Shown: piece after piece, positions 9,695 to 18,813 of the stretch
Numbering within the stretch: the first letter of the stretch is position 1
Layout of the letters: every line of letters starts with the position of its first letter
Assembly (NCBI GenBank): GCA_002101205.1
Contig: LWTM01000076.1
Location: forward strand, 58,810-122,809
Length of the DNA: 64,000 bases
Source of the DNA: Cycloclasticus sp. symbiont of Poecilosclerida sp. N
GTDB taxonomy: Bacteria > Pseudomonadota > Gammaproteobacteria > Methylococcales > Cycloclasticaceae
Reading direction: 5' to 3'
Translations under genes and position numbers: made by a program
The notes under the pieces: generated by a model
The model's input: the letters and a program-made list of their open reading frames with translations, nothing else
Told to the model about the DNA's origin: nothing
The model's database searches: none

Positions 9695-11013
9695 TGGCGA
9701 AGCACAATACACTTAACATTTGGATGAACGGCGTCTATGTTGGCTCTTGGCAACGGAGTTTAGGCGTAGACGAACTTCGGTATGATCAGGCGTGGTTTGA
9801 TAGCCCGCAAGGGCGAGCACTGTCATTATCATTACCCTTTACACCTGGCAATCAAAAGCATCGAGGGGATAAAGTAAGTTTTTATTTTGAGAATTTACTG
9901 CCCGACAGCACTCAAATTCGTGACCGTTTAGCTCAAAAGTTTTCTACTAGAAGCGTTTCATCATTTGATCTTTTAGTTAAATTAGGTCGAGATTGTGTTG
10001 GCGCAATATAGTTATTACCACCTGATGAAAGCCCCAATGTTGAAACCATCTCGTACGAACCATTATCGACAAGTGAAGTAAGTGCTATTTTAAGAGGCTC
10101 ATCAACTACAAACGTATTAGGTTTTGAAAATGACGGCAGTGATTTAAGGCTTTCACTTGCAGGGGCGCAGGAAAAAACAGCGTTGCTTTGGCACAATGAG
10201 CAATGGTGCCGGTCTATAGGGGCAACACCAACAACGCATATATTCAAATTACCATTAGGCTTAGTTGGTAATATGAAAGTAGATATGCACGATTCTGTTG
10301 AGAATGAATGGTTATGCTCAAAAATTGTGGCTGCCTTTGGACTGCCTGTCGCTCATTGTGATATAGCCGAGTTTGATGGGCAGAAGGCGCTTATTGTAGA
10401 GCGGTTTGATCGCCGGCTCGCCGCAGATAAGAGTTGGATTATCCGTTTACCTCAAGAGGACATGTGTCAAGTCGGCGGCCTTTCGCCGCTTAAAAGATAT
10501 CAAAGTGATGGTGGTTTAGGTATTACAGATTGTATGCGCATCTTAGATGGCTCAACAAATCCCCATAGGGACAAGCACCGATTGTTTAAAGCACAAATTG
10601 TCTTTTATTTATTAATGGCAACCGATGGCCATAGTAAAAATTTTAGTATCTGTCACCAATCTAAAAATCGATACGAATTAACACCCTTATACGATGTCTT
10701 ATCCGCACATCCTATTGTTGGGTCAAAGAACGGCCAAGTTCCTATTCAAAAGGCTAAAATGGCTATGGCAATAAAAGGCAGCAAAAATTATTATCATGTT
10801 CAACAAATTCAACGTCGACATTTTATCAATCATGCAACAGAAGTTGGAATTTCTAAAAACGAGGCCGATAAACTGATAAAAGAAATTACGGATATGGCTG
10901 AGAGCGTTAGTCAAGATATAGCTAAAATACTTCCTGCAGGGTATCCACAAAAGTTAGCAAAAAAAATATTGTTAGGAATGCTTAAGCAATCCCAAAAATT
11001 ATCGACCTTATAA
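9694..11013 (+). pseudogene. hipA: HipA-type serine/threonine kinase toxin interrupted by one amber codon
   Basis: The frame reads through 440 codons, the size of E. coli HipA, broken only by TAG at 10009-10011 (codon 106). It follows GRDCVGAI and precedes LLPPDE, where homologues often carry glutamine, so one CAG-to-TAG change explains it. Everything downstream stays in frame. The P-loop SLAGAQEKTALL has the self-phosphorylated serine equivalent at 154, and the catalytic ATDGHSKNFS has Asp311. The metal-binding PLYDVLSAHP has Asp334, and RLPQEDMCQ is present. HipA of E. coli phosphorylates GltX and causes persistence. Here either the toxin is dead, a suppressor tRNA reads the codon, or a truncated C-terminal kinase is made from an internal start. 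Confidence 0.88.
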
Positions 11014-11212
11014 CGAGAGCATAATAAAATAGCCACCCAGTTTTGCAGTAAATCCGCATTTATAATGGCATAAACATCTAAAACCTTACGCCAAGATACC
11101 TTTTCAGAGAAGTGAATATCACGGATGCGCGCCAACAACTCATCAAAGTAATTTACACCGCCTATTTCTTTGCTTTGAACCGTCCGAGTGTATTTGCCTT
11201 GTTAGGCGATTT

Positions 11213-11533
11213 TTATGCCGTTTCTAATAATGGCAGGTTGATTTCAAGTTTTTTGGATATTTCATCAATTGTTCCTAGTTTCACAGATTTGGCTTTAAAC
11301 CCAGAGCCAACCAAGTCTTTGATGTATAGCTTGTTATAAATGAACATAAATACCAGATTGCTTAACCCCCACGTAATCGTCGTCAATAGAAATGTGATAA
11401 CGGCCCATTTCCAATCACTGCGGAATAGTGGTGGAAAGAAACTAAAAAAAAGCATAGTCCAAGAGAAACCAACGGGTGCCTCCTTAATATGACCTGTATT
11501 CGGATTTTCAAAAACTAATTTTGTATATGCCAT
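11213..11533 (-). CDS. Small membrane protein with a conserved NPNTG start
   Basis: 106 residues beginning MAYTKLVFENPNTGHIKEAPVG, then two membrane segments (WTMLFFSFFPPLF, about 25-40, and WAVITFLLTTITWGLSNLVFMFIY, about 43-67), and a short soluble tail. A clean AGGAG lies 8 bases before the ATG. I recall similar short uncharacterised proteins in many Gammaproteobacteria but know no function. It stands alone between the interrupted hipA and an IS30 relic, in the opposite direction. The tail VKLGTIDEISKKLEINLPLL is amphipathic. Confidence 0.7.
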   Translation of the reverse strand: MAYTKLVFENPNTGHIKEAPVGFSWTMLFFSFFPPLFRSDWKWAVITFLLTTITWGLSNLVFMFIYNKLYIKDLVGSGFKAKSVKLGTIDEISKKLEINLPLLETA

Positions 11534-11742
11534 TGCATTCTCCTTTTCCCCGTTTCGCTTGAGCGATATGATGGGGAGTTGCCATGTCGCCTAACTGCTT
11601 AGTCCCGCAATCTTATTGACTAGATTTTGTTTGAAATAAATTTCATTTTCAACAAACAACTCAATAATCCTATCATAAGGCGACTGGTACTTTAAGGACT
11701 TCAATTTCTTTTGATAATTCCAGACTAAAAGAAAGCTCATTA

Positions 11743-11889
11743 AATGAAAACACAAATGGTTTAATTCGTCAGTATGCTACAAAGGGTTCCAGTTTTGACG
11801 GTATGACAGTGCAGAGCGTCCAAAAAATCATGGACAAACTAAATAGTCGTCCAAGAAAATGTCTGGACTTTAAAACACCCAATAATTGC
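11743..11889 (+). pseudogene. IS30-family transposase, C-terminal relic with probable right end
   Basis: The frame reads NENTNGLIRQYATKGSSFDG and then SRPRKCLDFKTPN, the conserved C-terminus of IS30 transposases around the catalytic glutamate region. Nothing recognisable of the transposase lies upstream. The stretch after it, GCACTAGCGAGCTGAATCTG (about 11888-11907), looks like the terminal sequence of IS30-type elements. The truncated kinase fragment begins some 20 bases later, so the element appears to have cut off that gene's 5' end. Confidence 0.75.
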
Positions 11890-11927
11890 ACTAGCGAGCT
11901 GAATCTGCGGTGCATAACGTCAGCTAG

Positions 11928-12332
11928 ATGCATTGGGGTTTTGTAAGAACAACCGATAGCTTTTATTTGGCACCCAGCTTTGATCATGCCTCAAGTATGG
12001 GTTGTAGACTTAGACAAGATGAGAAACGAAACCGTTTAGACACTAAAGATGCTGGTTATACTGTTGAAGCATTTGCAAAAAAAGCAAAAACAGCAATGTA
12101 TAAGAACGATAAAATACTAAAAACTTATTGTCTGGCAAATCTTTGCCATAAGTACTATCGTGAAGAATATAGCTTTTGGGTTGAAGAAATTAATGCCATA
12201 CCAGTGGAATTTATAACCAGATGCTTTGAAGGGTTACCAAAAGATTGGGCGAATGATATAGATAAAGAATTCACTATACAACGTCTACAAGAAAACAAAA
12301 GAGAGCTAAATTCATTATGTGTCAAGAATTAA
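11928..12332 (+). pseudogene. HipA-like kinase, C-terminal fragment
   Basis: The frame opens with WGF and YLAPSFDHASSMG. HipA-fold kinases have a metal-binding box of the type (H/N)xENWGF...YLAPxxDHASSLG near their C-terminus, so the fragment starts in the middle of the active site. The catalytic aspartate strand and P-loop are gone. A stop lies immediately upstream, and the IS30 relic ends about 20 bases before. The remaining 134 residues form a helical C-terminal part (VEAFAKKAKTAMY, FVEEINAIPVEF-like helices). The stop overlaps the next gene by 16 bases, so the two were one operon. The fragment is almost certainly inactive as a kinase. Identification is by motif only. Confidence 0.7.
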
Positions 12333-13036
12333 TTTTATCGTGGCAAGCTACGAAAAACGAACAATGGTTCCCAGTCGGTCGCTTTGCAAAACAAAGCAAT
12401 GTATATTCTTTTGTCTATACCAAAGGTGCAAAAAAAGCGAAAGAAAATGGGTTTATTGGCTTGGCTTCTATGCAAAATTTTGATACAAAATACTACTATG
12501 AAGATGTTTTTCCTTTACTTAAAAACAGAATTCTAAACAAATCTAGACCCGATAGAGATGAGTTTTTAAAATGGTTAGAAATTGAATCTGAAGACTCAGA
12601 TTTTGAAGAGTTAGCCAAAACTGGGGGTATTAAAGCAACTGATAATTTACAACTATTCCCAGTGCCTATCAAAGAAAACAATCGATACACTGTTAGCTTT
12701 TTTGCACAAGGAATTAGTCATCTAACAAGAAAAACCCAATTAAGAATTGAACAATTAAAAAAAGGTGAGAAACTGTATTTTTGTGCCGATTTGGAGAACC
12801 CACAAGACAAGAACGCCCACCTGCTAAGAACCGACGATCCTGTTGAAATGGTAGGCTATTGCCCAAAACATTTCGCTAAAGATTTCAAAAGATTATTTGA
12901 TTTATCCAAAGAATCTTTTAATATTGAAGTCCAAAGAGTTAACAAAGATGCGCCCGAACAGTTAAGACTGCTATGTAAAATTAACTGTGACTGGCATTCA
13001 GATTTTTCACCATTTTCTGAACCAGAGTTTGAATAG
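12317..13036 (+). CDS. HIRAN-domain protein with HipA-N-like first domain
   Basis: 239 residues, apparently intact. The first half (ILSWQATKNEQWFPVGRFAK, then YSFVYTKGAKKAKENGFIGL, FPLLKNRIL, RPDRDEFLKWLEI) resembles the N-terminal beta subdomain seen in HipA-like proteins. The second half (from about residue 120: GEKLYFCADLENPQDKNAHLL, then MVGYCPKHFAKDF) looks like a HIRAN domain, a small fold first described in Rad5/HLTF-like helicases, where it binds DNA 3' ends. The ATG lies within the end of the preceding kinase fragment. In a working pair this protein might supply the missing N-subdomain to the kinase, as HipS does in HipBST; that is my inference. Codon use looks AT-rich, as elsewhere in this patch. 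Confidence 0.6.
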   Translation: MCQELILSWQATKNEQWFPVGRFAKQSNVYSFVYTKGAKKAKENGFIGLASMQNFDTKYYYEDVFPLLKNRILNKSRPDRDEFLKWLEIESEDSDFEELAKTGGIKATDNLQLFPVPIKENNRYTVSFFAQGISHLTRKTQLRIEQLKKGEKLYFCADLENPQDKNAHLLRTDDPVEMVGYCPKHFAKDFKRLFDLSKESFNIEVQRVNKDAPEQLRLLCKINCDWHSDFSPFSEPEFE

Positions 13037-13044
13037 GCAATAGA

Positions 13045-13073
13045 AGCCTGTAAACCAAAACGTGTAAATGCTT
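13045..13073. mobile_element. Solo terminal repeat of an IS30-like element
   Basis: These 29 bases are, on the other strand, 27/29 identical to 34926-34954, which lies at the transposase-start end of the IS30 relic at 34.4-34.9 kb. Here no transposase is attached. It marks an old end of the same element type at the right border of the first accessory patch. Confidence 0.65.
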
Positions 13074-13132
13074 GAGACCTTTACATGAAACCTAGTGAAG
13101 ATGGATTATGCAAAGGCCTCTCTTAGAATTTT

Positions 13133-14329
13133 TTAACTTAATTTTTTGAGCAAATGCTTATTGGTTGTGCCTTGAACCAATAGACTAAAGATTACTACGC
13201 CAAAGACCATTGACTGAATAACCCACCAATAAGGCAAGCTAACGGGCAAAGAGAGGACGAGGGCGATAGCAATTGCACCTCGTAAGCCGCCCCAAACTAA
13301 TAGAATTTGCCAAGCGATTGAAACTTTTTTTGCAGGACGGATTAATAGGCAACATGAGAAGACAGAGACTGTGCGTGCAATCAGAGCCGCGACAATAGCG
13401 ATTAACATCGCTAACCACTGTTCTAGAAACATATTAATAGTTATAACCAAGCCCATGATGCAAAATAATAGATTGTTGAATAACATGCCTAGCCAATCCC
13501 ATGTATGTGAGACGCCTTGTGCTAAATCATTTTCAAACTCTTTGAAAGAGAAGCGGGTTACTAAGGCAACGACCATAACAGTCATAATGCCAGACACATG
13601 GATCAGGTGTTCTGCAATATAGAAGCTACTAAAAGCAGATAAGGTTAAAATAAGGTTGGTGGCAGAAGAGTTAGCCAGTAATAGACATAAGATTGTAGTG
13701 ATTAGGCCAAAAACCAAGCCGAAAAAAATCCCACCGAAAAACACCACTGAGAAGTAAGCTAAATAATCTTGCTCGGGATCTATCTCACCAGTCGCCATGG
13801 CTAGAATAAGGGTGAATAAAACGACGGCCGTTGCGTCGTTGAAAAGGCTTTCGCCCTCGAATAAGACCGCTAGTTCATCCGGTGCTTTTATAGCGCGTAA
13901 TTGCGCAACAATTGCAATGGGATCAGTAGCCGATAATATAGAACCGGCTAGCAAAGCGGCAATCCACGGAAAGTATTGGGGGTTGTCTATTGCGAAATAT
14001 ATAATGCCAGCCATTACGAAACTGCCCACTAATATGCCAACGGTGGCTAAAGTGATAATGGGGGTCAGCCAACTCCATATCAAAGTTGGTTTTAGATGCC
14101 AAGCGGCTTCAAATATTAGCACTGGAAGAATGATAAAAAAAACGATATCGCGCAGGTTATCTGCACGAATCCCTGTGTCAAAATTTATTTCGGCTAAAAA
14201 TAATCCAGCGATAAAGCCTGAAGCTAGACAAGCTAAAGTGAGTTCAAGCTTTAAGAAACGACTTAATAAAAGCCCCACGATGGTTAATGCACCAAGGAAT
14301 AGTATTTGAGATAACAGTGTGACGGTCAT
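13133..14329 (-). CDS. Na+/H+ antiporter of the CPA1 (NhaP-like) family
   Basis: Inner-membrane cation/proton antiporter of 398 residues with about twelve hydrophobic segments. Key signatures are ILSATDPIAIVAQL (near residue 129, with the conserved TDP aspartate) and GESLFNDATAVVLF (near 158, with the ND transport pair), as in NhaP and eukaryotic NHE proteins. The protein stops shortly after the last membrane segment and lacks the long cytoplasmic tail of some relatives. It is the third gene of a minus-strand operon behind an acetolactate synthase-like gene and a glutamate-synthase-like gene, 30 bases after the latter. Acetoin formation from pyruvate consumes protons, so the pairing suggests internal pH control, but this is inference. 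Confidence 0.85.
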   Translation of the reverse strand: MTVTLLSQILFLGALTIVGLLLSRFLKLELTLACLASGFIAGLFLAEINFDTGIRADNLRDIVFFIILPVLIFEAAWHLKPTLIWSWLTPIITLATVGILVGSFVMAGIIYFAIDNPQYFPWIAALLAGSILSATDPIAIVAQLRAIKAPDELAVLFEGESLFNDATAVVLFTLILAMATGEIDPEQDYLAYFSVVFFGGIFFGLVFGLITTILCLLLANSSATNLILTLSAFSSFYIAEHLIHVSGIMTVMVVALVTRFSFKEFENDLAQGVSHTWDWLGMLFNNLLFCIMGLVITINMFLEQWLAMLIAIVAALIARTVSVFSCCLLIRPAKKVSIAWQILLVWGGLRGAIAIALVLSLPVSLPYWWVIQSMVFGVVIFSLLVQGTTNKHLLKKLS

Positions 14330-14359
14330 AGCTACGCCTTTAAGCGGGTTCTGATAGCG

Positions 14360-15889
14360 TTATTGAGAGGGCGCATTACCTGTCAGGTTCTCTTTAACGC
14401 TAGGGAGGGGGTATATTTCAGCTAAAGACTTTGACAAACCTCCTTTTTCAATAACGCGGACGTGGTGACGTTGTAGTTCGCGCGCATGCGCCACGCCACA
14501 AGAATGCGCGATGGTACCAACGCCGTATATTAGCTTTTTAGCAAAACTGGCAACTCTCTTAGCTTTGTTCTCGGGGACTAAGCCTTGTTGCAAGTCCTTA
14601 TTATGAGTAGTGATGCCGGTTGGGCACGTGTTTTTATTGCATTGTAAGGCTTGAATGCAACCTAAAGCGAACATAAAGCCACGTGCTGAGGTGACGAAAT
14701 CTGCACCAACGCTAAGTGCCCAAGCCACCTTGCCTGGGGTAATTAATTTACCTGAACAAATAATTTTTATTCTATCTTTTAAAGCATATTCATGCAGTAA
14801 ATCGACGATCAAAGGCAGGCTTTCTCTTAGTCTCATTCCAACGTAGTCCATTAGAGGTTGAGGCGCAGCACCTGTTCCGCCATCGGCACTGTCAATGGTT
14901 ATAAAATCAGGTGCTGATTGGATACCGCGTTTATGAATCTCTTTGAAGAGATCGTGAAAGAAGCTCAACTGTCCAACAACCATTTTAAAACCAACTGGTT
15001 TCCCTGTCGTTTCGCGCACCTGTTGAATCATATCCAATAAATCGCCAACTGATTTAATATCGGGGTGTCCATTCGGGCTAATTGAGTCCTGTCCTACATC
15101 AATGCCCCGAATATTAGCAATTTCTTCCGTTACTTTCCCACCAGGCAAAATCCCGCCTTTACCAGGTTTAGCACCTTGACTCATTTTAATTTCGAACATT
15201 TTGACTTGTGGGTGACGAGCTATCGACTCCAGAGCTGTTGTGCATAGAGCACCTTCAGGTGTTCTAACGCCATATTTTGCGGTGCCGATTTGGTAAACAA
15301 TATCGCAGCCACCTTCTAGGTGGTAAGAGGATAACCCACCCTCACCGGTGTTCATCCAGATGCCTGCTTCTTTTGCCCCTTTTGATAGGGCTTGAACAGC
15401 CGGTTTTGAAATGGCACCAAAGCTCATGCCAGAAATATTAACGATGGATTTTGTTCTATAGGGGGAAGCGCAACTACCATCACCTATCGTGACGAACCCA
15501 GGCTCTACCGTATCTTCAGTTAATGTAGGAAATGGACTATTGAGAAAGATAACTTCCCCCTCAGTATCTAGTGGTCTGGTTGAACCGAATGCAATGGTGG
15601 TGTCTACATTTTTAGCGGCGCGATAGACCCATGTCCTATCAGCTCGATTAAAGGGTAATTCCTCCCGATCCATTGCAAAAAAGTATTGGCGGAAAAATTC
15701 CCCTAAATGCTCGAACAGGTAGCGAAAACGCCCGACGACAGGGTAGTTTCGACGAATAGTTTGTGCGGTTTGGGTCTTATCGATAAGGTATATGACTAAT
15801 ACGACTAGGATGCCGATACCAATGGCGAAAAGAAAGGTTAAAGCACTCCACTCAATAACAAGTTTAGCTAAATTTTGTAATTCACTCAT
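14360..15889 (-). CDS. Membrane-anchored glutamate-synthase-like FMN protein
   Basis: 509 residues: one N-terminal membrane segment (about 12-36, ALTFLFAIGIGILVVLVIYL), then a domain like the FMN-binding synthase half of glutamate synthase. Visible are MSFGAISKPAVQALSKGAKE (about 153), GEGGLSSYH, IKMSQGAKPGKGG (about 235), SPNGHPDI and IDSADGGTGAAPQPLMDYVG (about 315). The iron-sulfur cysteine run CIQALQCNKNTCPTG (about 412) is also present. No glutamine amidotransferase domain exists, so it is not a normal GltB. Such stand-alone proteins are widespread but their substrate is unsettled. It sits 33 bases after the acetolactate synthase-like gene and 30 before the antiporter, all on the minus strand. 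Confidence 0.85.
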   Translation of the reverse strand: MSELQNLAKLVIEWSALTFLFAIGIGILVVLVIYLIDKTQTAQTIRRNYPVVGRFRYLFEHLGEFFRQYFFAMDREELPFNRADRTWVYRAAKNVDTTIAFGSTRPLDTEGEVIFLNSPFPTLTEDTVEPGFVTIGDGSCASPYRTKSIVNISGMSFGAISKPAVQALSKGAKEAGIWMNTGEGGLSSYHLEGGCDIVYQIGTAKYGVRTPEGALCTTALESIARHPQVKMFEIKMSQGAKPGKGGILPGGKVTEEIANIRGIDVGQDSISPNGHPDIKSVGDLLDMIQQVRETTGKPVGFKMVVGQLSFFHDLFKEIHKRGIQSAPDFITIDSADGGTGAAPQPLMDYVGMRLRESLPLIVDLLHEYALKDRIKIICSGKLITPGKVAWALSVGADFVTSARGFMFALGCIQALQCNKNTCPTGITTHNKDLQQGLVPENKAKRVASFAKKLIYGVGTIAHSCGVAHARELQRHHVRVIEKGGLSKSLAEIYPLPSVKENLTGNAPSQ

Positions 15890-15922
15890 GGTTATTAGTC
15901 TCTATTTATATGCAATAGGAGG

Positions 15923-17575
15923 TTATACAACACAGGTAATTTCACCTAAATGTTTCGTTAATTTCCGGTTCTCTGCATAGTCTATAGGAATAACAATTAA
16001 GCTAGGCCCTGTGTGCTCTGCTTCTTGTTGAATGGCGTTACTAAGATTCGCGCTCTTGGTTACGTGCTGGAAATTCCAGCCAAATGCTTCTGCCAGCTTC
16101 CCCCAGTGAGGGTTGCCAAAAGACAAATCTGTATGGTGCCCAAAGTGAGCCCATTGTTTCCATGCAATCAAGCCGTATTGATTGTCTTCCCACACCATCA
16201 TAGTGATATTGCTGTTTAATCGCCGAGCAGTTTCCATTTCTTGAACATTCATCAAAAACCCAGCGTCTCCCGCTATCCCCATCACTTTCCGCTGTGGGTC
16301 AACCAAGCTTGCAGCAATGGCACCCGGCAAGGCAAACCCCATAGAGCAAAATCCATTAGGTATTAAACACCCATTGGGGGTTTTGCAGTGGTAATGTCGA
16401 GCAATCCACATTTTATGAGCTCCAACGTCAGACAAAAGCAAGCCATCATCACCATAAACGGCTTGAACGTCGTGAAGTACTTTCTGAGGCTTAATCACTC
16501 CCGACGTCATATCGTTATTGTGTGCATCTAATTCTAGTAGCATTTTTTCGCGCGATTGAGCTTGACTAGGTAAATTAAATTTCACGCCTGCCATTTCAGA
16601 GAAACGTTTGTTTAAAGCCGCTAATGTTGTGGCTACATCACCAACAAGTTCAATTTCTGGGTGATAGGCACTATCAATCTCTGCTGGAATGAAATCCAGA
16701 TGAATGATTGATTTTTTACCCTTCTCGTTCCACAAACTTGGGTGGTATTCAACCATATCGAAACCAATAGTGATGACCAGATCAGCTTCGTCTATGGCGA
16801 GTGTGCCGATATCTTTTGAGCCTAAACCAACAGTAAATAAACTGTGAGGGGAGTCATAATCAATAGCTCCTTTTGCCATAAAGGTATTCAGTACGCCTAT
16901 TTGAGTCGTATCGACAAAGGCGCGTAAGTTTTCTGCCGCACGTTTTCTAATACAACCGTTACCAGCTAAAATCACGGGTTGTTTGGCACTTTTTATTTTA
17001 TCAACGGCGATGTCTATCATTTCCGCACTGGCGACGGGTCGCCTAAAACGTATGGGCCGCATCGGCACCGCAGTCGTTTCATGCTCAGCTACATCTTCAG
17101 GCAGTTCAACTAATACAGCGCCCGGTTTTTCACTACGCGCTATACGTACAGCTTTGCGAATGATCTCGGGGATAGTATCGGCGTGTAAAATAGTTGTTGC
17201 CCACTTGGTAACGGGCTCAAACATTTTAACTACATCCATAATTTGGTGCGACTCTTTGTGTAGCCGTTTGGTGCTGCCTTGCCCAGTAAGTACTAGCATG
17301 GGGGCGCGGTCCATATTACCATCGGCAACGCCTGTAATGAGGTTAGTAGCGCCAGGTCCTAAGGTGCCTAAACAGGCAGCTGGTGTACCCGTCATTCGGC
17401 CATATATTTCAGCCATAAAAGCGGCGCCTTGTTCATGGCGTGTTAGTATGAATTTTATCTTATTCGACTTTTCCAGACTGATCATAAAGTCCGCGTTCTC
17501 TTCGCCTGGCACGCCGAAAATATATTCAATTCCTTCTAGTTCTAAACACTCTACCATTAAATCTGACGCTTTCAT
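15923..17575 (-). CDS. Acetolactate synthase large-subunit-like ThDP enzyme (AlsS type)
   Basis: ThDP-dependent enzyme of 550 residues that would condense two pyruvates to 2-acetolactate. The catalytic glutamate is in HEQGAAFMAEIYGRMTG (about residue 47), GTLGPGATNL follows, and the cofactor motif GDAGFLMNVQEMETA leads to EDNQYGLI (about 435-470). No small regulatory subunit follows, unlike IlvB/IlvH, so the catabolic AlsS type is more likely. No acetolactate decarboxylase (budA) is in the window. The ATG has a strong GGAGG site 5 bases upstream. It leads the operon with the glutamate-synthase-like protein and the antiporter. Other members of this superfamily (for example oxalyl-CoA or sulfoacetaldehyde enzymes) are possible. 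Confidence 0.82.
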   Translation of the reverse strand: MKASDLMVECLELEGIEYIFGVPGEENADFMISLEKSNKIKFILTRHEQGAAFMAEIYGRMTGTPAACLGTLGPGATNLITGVADGNMDRAPMLVLTGQGSTKRLHKESHQIMDVVKMFEPVTKWATTILHADTIPEIIRKAVRIARSEKPGAVLVELPEDVAEHETTAVPMRPIRFRRPVASAEMIDIAVDKIKSAKQPVILAGNGCIRKRAAENLRAFVDTTQIGVLNTFMAKGAIDYDSPHSLFTVGLGSKDIGTLAIDEADLVITIGFDMVEYHPSLWNEKGKKSIIHLDFIPAEIDSAYHPEIELVGDVATTLAALNKRFSEMAGVKFNLPSQAQSREKMLLELDAHNNDMTSGVIKPQKVLHDVQAVYGDDGLLLSDVGAHKMWIARHYHCKTPNGCLIPNGFCSMGFALPGAIAASLVDPQRKVMGIAGDAGFLMNVQEMETARRLNSNITMMVWEDNQYGLIAWKQWAHFGHHTDLSFGNPHWGKLAEAFGWNFQHVTKSANLSNAIQQEAEHTGPSLIVIPIDYAENRKLTKHLGEITCVV

Positions 17576-17711
17576 TTAACCTCCAAAATTTTCTTGTGCT
17601 AGTGTTGGATAAGCTAACGTACAGCCGGCGATAATTAAGATAACACGAATCGCGAGATGATTCTTTCAGATTTTTTAAATGCTCGCGGCTGACTTAATTG
17701 TTACGATGCGA

Positions 17712-17807
17712 GATTCCTGCATAACGTAGCGAGCGCCGGCAAGACACTAACAGTAGCTGCCTTAAGCAACGCGGCATTGTCTGGCGCAGTAGTTATGCTG
17801 AGGTTTC
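17712..17807. repeat. Inverted-end repeat, copy B (short form)
   Basis: The left end holds CCTGCATAACGTAGCGAGC and a GGCAAGACAC block, as in copy A at 2721. The right end GTTATGCTGAGG is its inverted partner. The interior is about 60 bases shorter than in copy A but keeps the GCATTGTCT segment next to the right end. It occupies the 308-base gap between the divergent operon at 15.9-17.6 kb and the esterase gene. The remainder of the gap (17576-17711, 17808-17883) shows no gene. Confidence 0.65.
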
Positions 17808-17883
17808 GATGCTTAAGTTTTCATGTGATGGTGTTGGACGGTTTTATGGAAAGACTTTATGTCGATAGATTATGGGGGAGAGG

Positions 17884-18663
17884 ATGCGGTTAAATTTCGC
17901 ACAATTTGGTAGCGATGGGCCGCCGCTTATTATTTTGCATGGATTATTTGGCAGTGCGCGTAATTGGCGCGGCGTAGCGAAACAATTAGCTGAACGCTAC
18001 ACGGTTTATACATTGGATTTGCGCAATCATGGCACTTCGCCGCATGCGGATAAAATGGATTATGTGGCGATGTCGGCAGATGTGTTGGGTTTTATGCAGC
18101 AACAAAGCCTAGCGAGTGCAATTGTGCTTGGCCATAGCATGGGTGGCAAAGTAGCGATGGAGTTGGCACTTTCTGATACGGGTAAAGTGAGTAAGCTGAT
18201 TGTTGTAGACATTGCGCCAGTTACTTATCAGCATAATTTTGATGATGTGCTAGCAGGTTTATATCATGTACCGCTCGATACGGTTTCCTGCAGGAAAGAT
18301 GCCGAGGCCTATTTGGCAGAAAAAATTTCAGACACAGGGTTGAGGCAGTTCTTATTGCAGAACCTAGCCGTTAATACGGCCGGTGGTTATCAATGGCGCG
18401 TTAACCTCGCTAGTATCGAAGACGAAATGCCGAGTATTATGGGTTTTTCGCTGGATGGAGATAGAGTATATTCAGGAAAAACGCAGTTTATTAGAGGCGG
18501 CAAATCGACTTATTTAGCGTCGCGTTATCAAAGTGCGATTGCTGATATGTTTCCGAATATGACGTTCGAAACGGTAAAAAAAGCGGGGCATTGGCCACAT
18601 ATAGAATCGCCACGGGAGTTTATGTCGGTGTTAAATACATTTTTAGATGAGGCTAAAGCGTAA
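17884..18663 (+). CDS. Alpha/beta hydrolase, YbfF-like esterase
   Basis: Serine esterase of about 259 residues. ATG 17884, close behind GGGGGAGAGG, is preferred to ATG 17872 because homologues begin near MxLNF/Y and the Shine-Dalgarno lies between the two. The oxyanion motif LHGLFGSARNWRG is near residue 20, the nucleophile box LGHSMGGK has Ser85, and the catalytic histidine is His236 in GHWPHIESP. The DLRNHGTSPH stretch is the usual feature of the YbfF/ABHD11 group, which cleaves small acyl esters and thioesters in vitro. The gene stands alone, with no obvious partner. Confidence 0.85.
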   Translation: MRLNFAQFGSDGPPLIILHGLFGSARNWRGVAKQLAERYTVYTLDLRNHGTSPHADKMDYVAMSADVLGFMQQQSLASAIVLGHSMGGKVAMELALSDTGKVSKLIVVDIAPVTYQHNFDDVLAGLYHVPLDTVSCRKDAEAYLAEKISDTGLRQFLLQNLAVNTAGGYQWRVNLASIEDEMPSIMGFSLDGDRVYSGKTQFIRGGKSTYLASRYQSAIADMFPNMTFETVKKAGHWPHIESPREFMSVLNTFLDEAKA

Positions 18664-18813
18664 AACTGTACCGTGACTAGCCGATATGCTCGGGTTCTCA
18701 TAAAAACAGGCACTTGTTAACTAAAGCACTAACGTATGTTAGGGGGGCGAGTGGTGCTGAAAGAATTGATTTGATTAGCGCAACAGATGGTTTTTCACTA
18801 ATTTTTACCATAT

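Noticed and set aside
11769..11987. 72-codon minus-strand frame across the IS30 relic
   Set aside because: It is antisense to the recognised transposase C-terminus and kinase fragment.
13797..14309. A 170-codon frame opposite the antiporter gene
   Set aside because: It lies wholly antisense to a well-supported membrane protein and is rich in residues expected from reading hydrophobic codons backward; no ribosome site.
16983..17579. A 198-codon frame opposite the acetolactate synthase-like gene
   Set aside because: Antisense shadow of a strongly conserved coding region, without recognisable domain.
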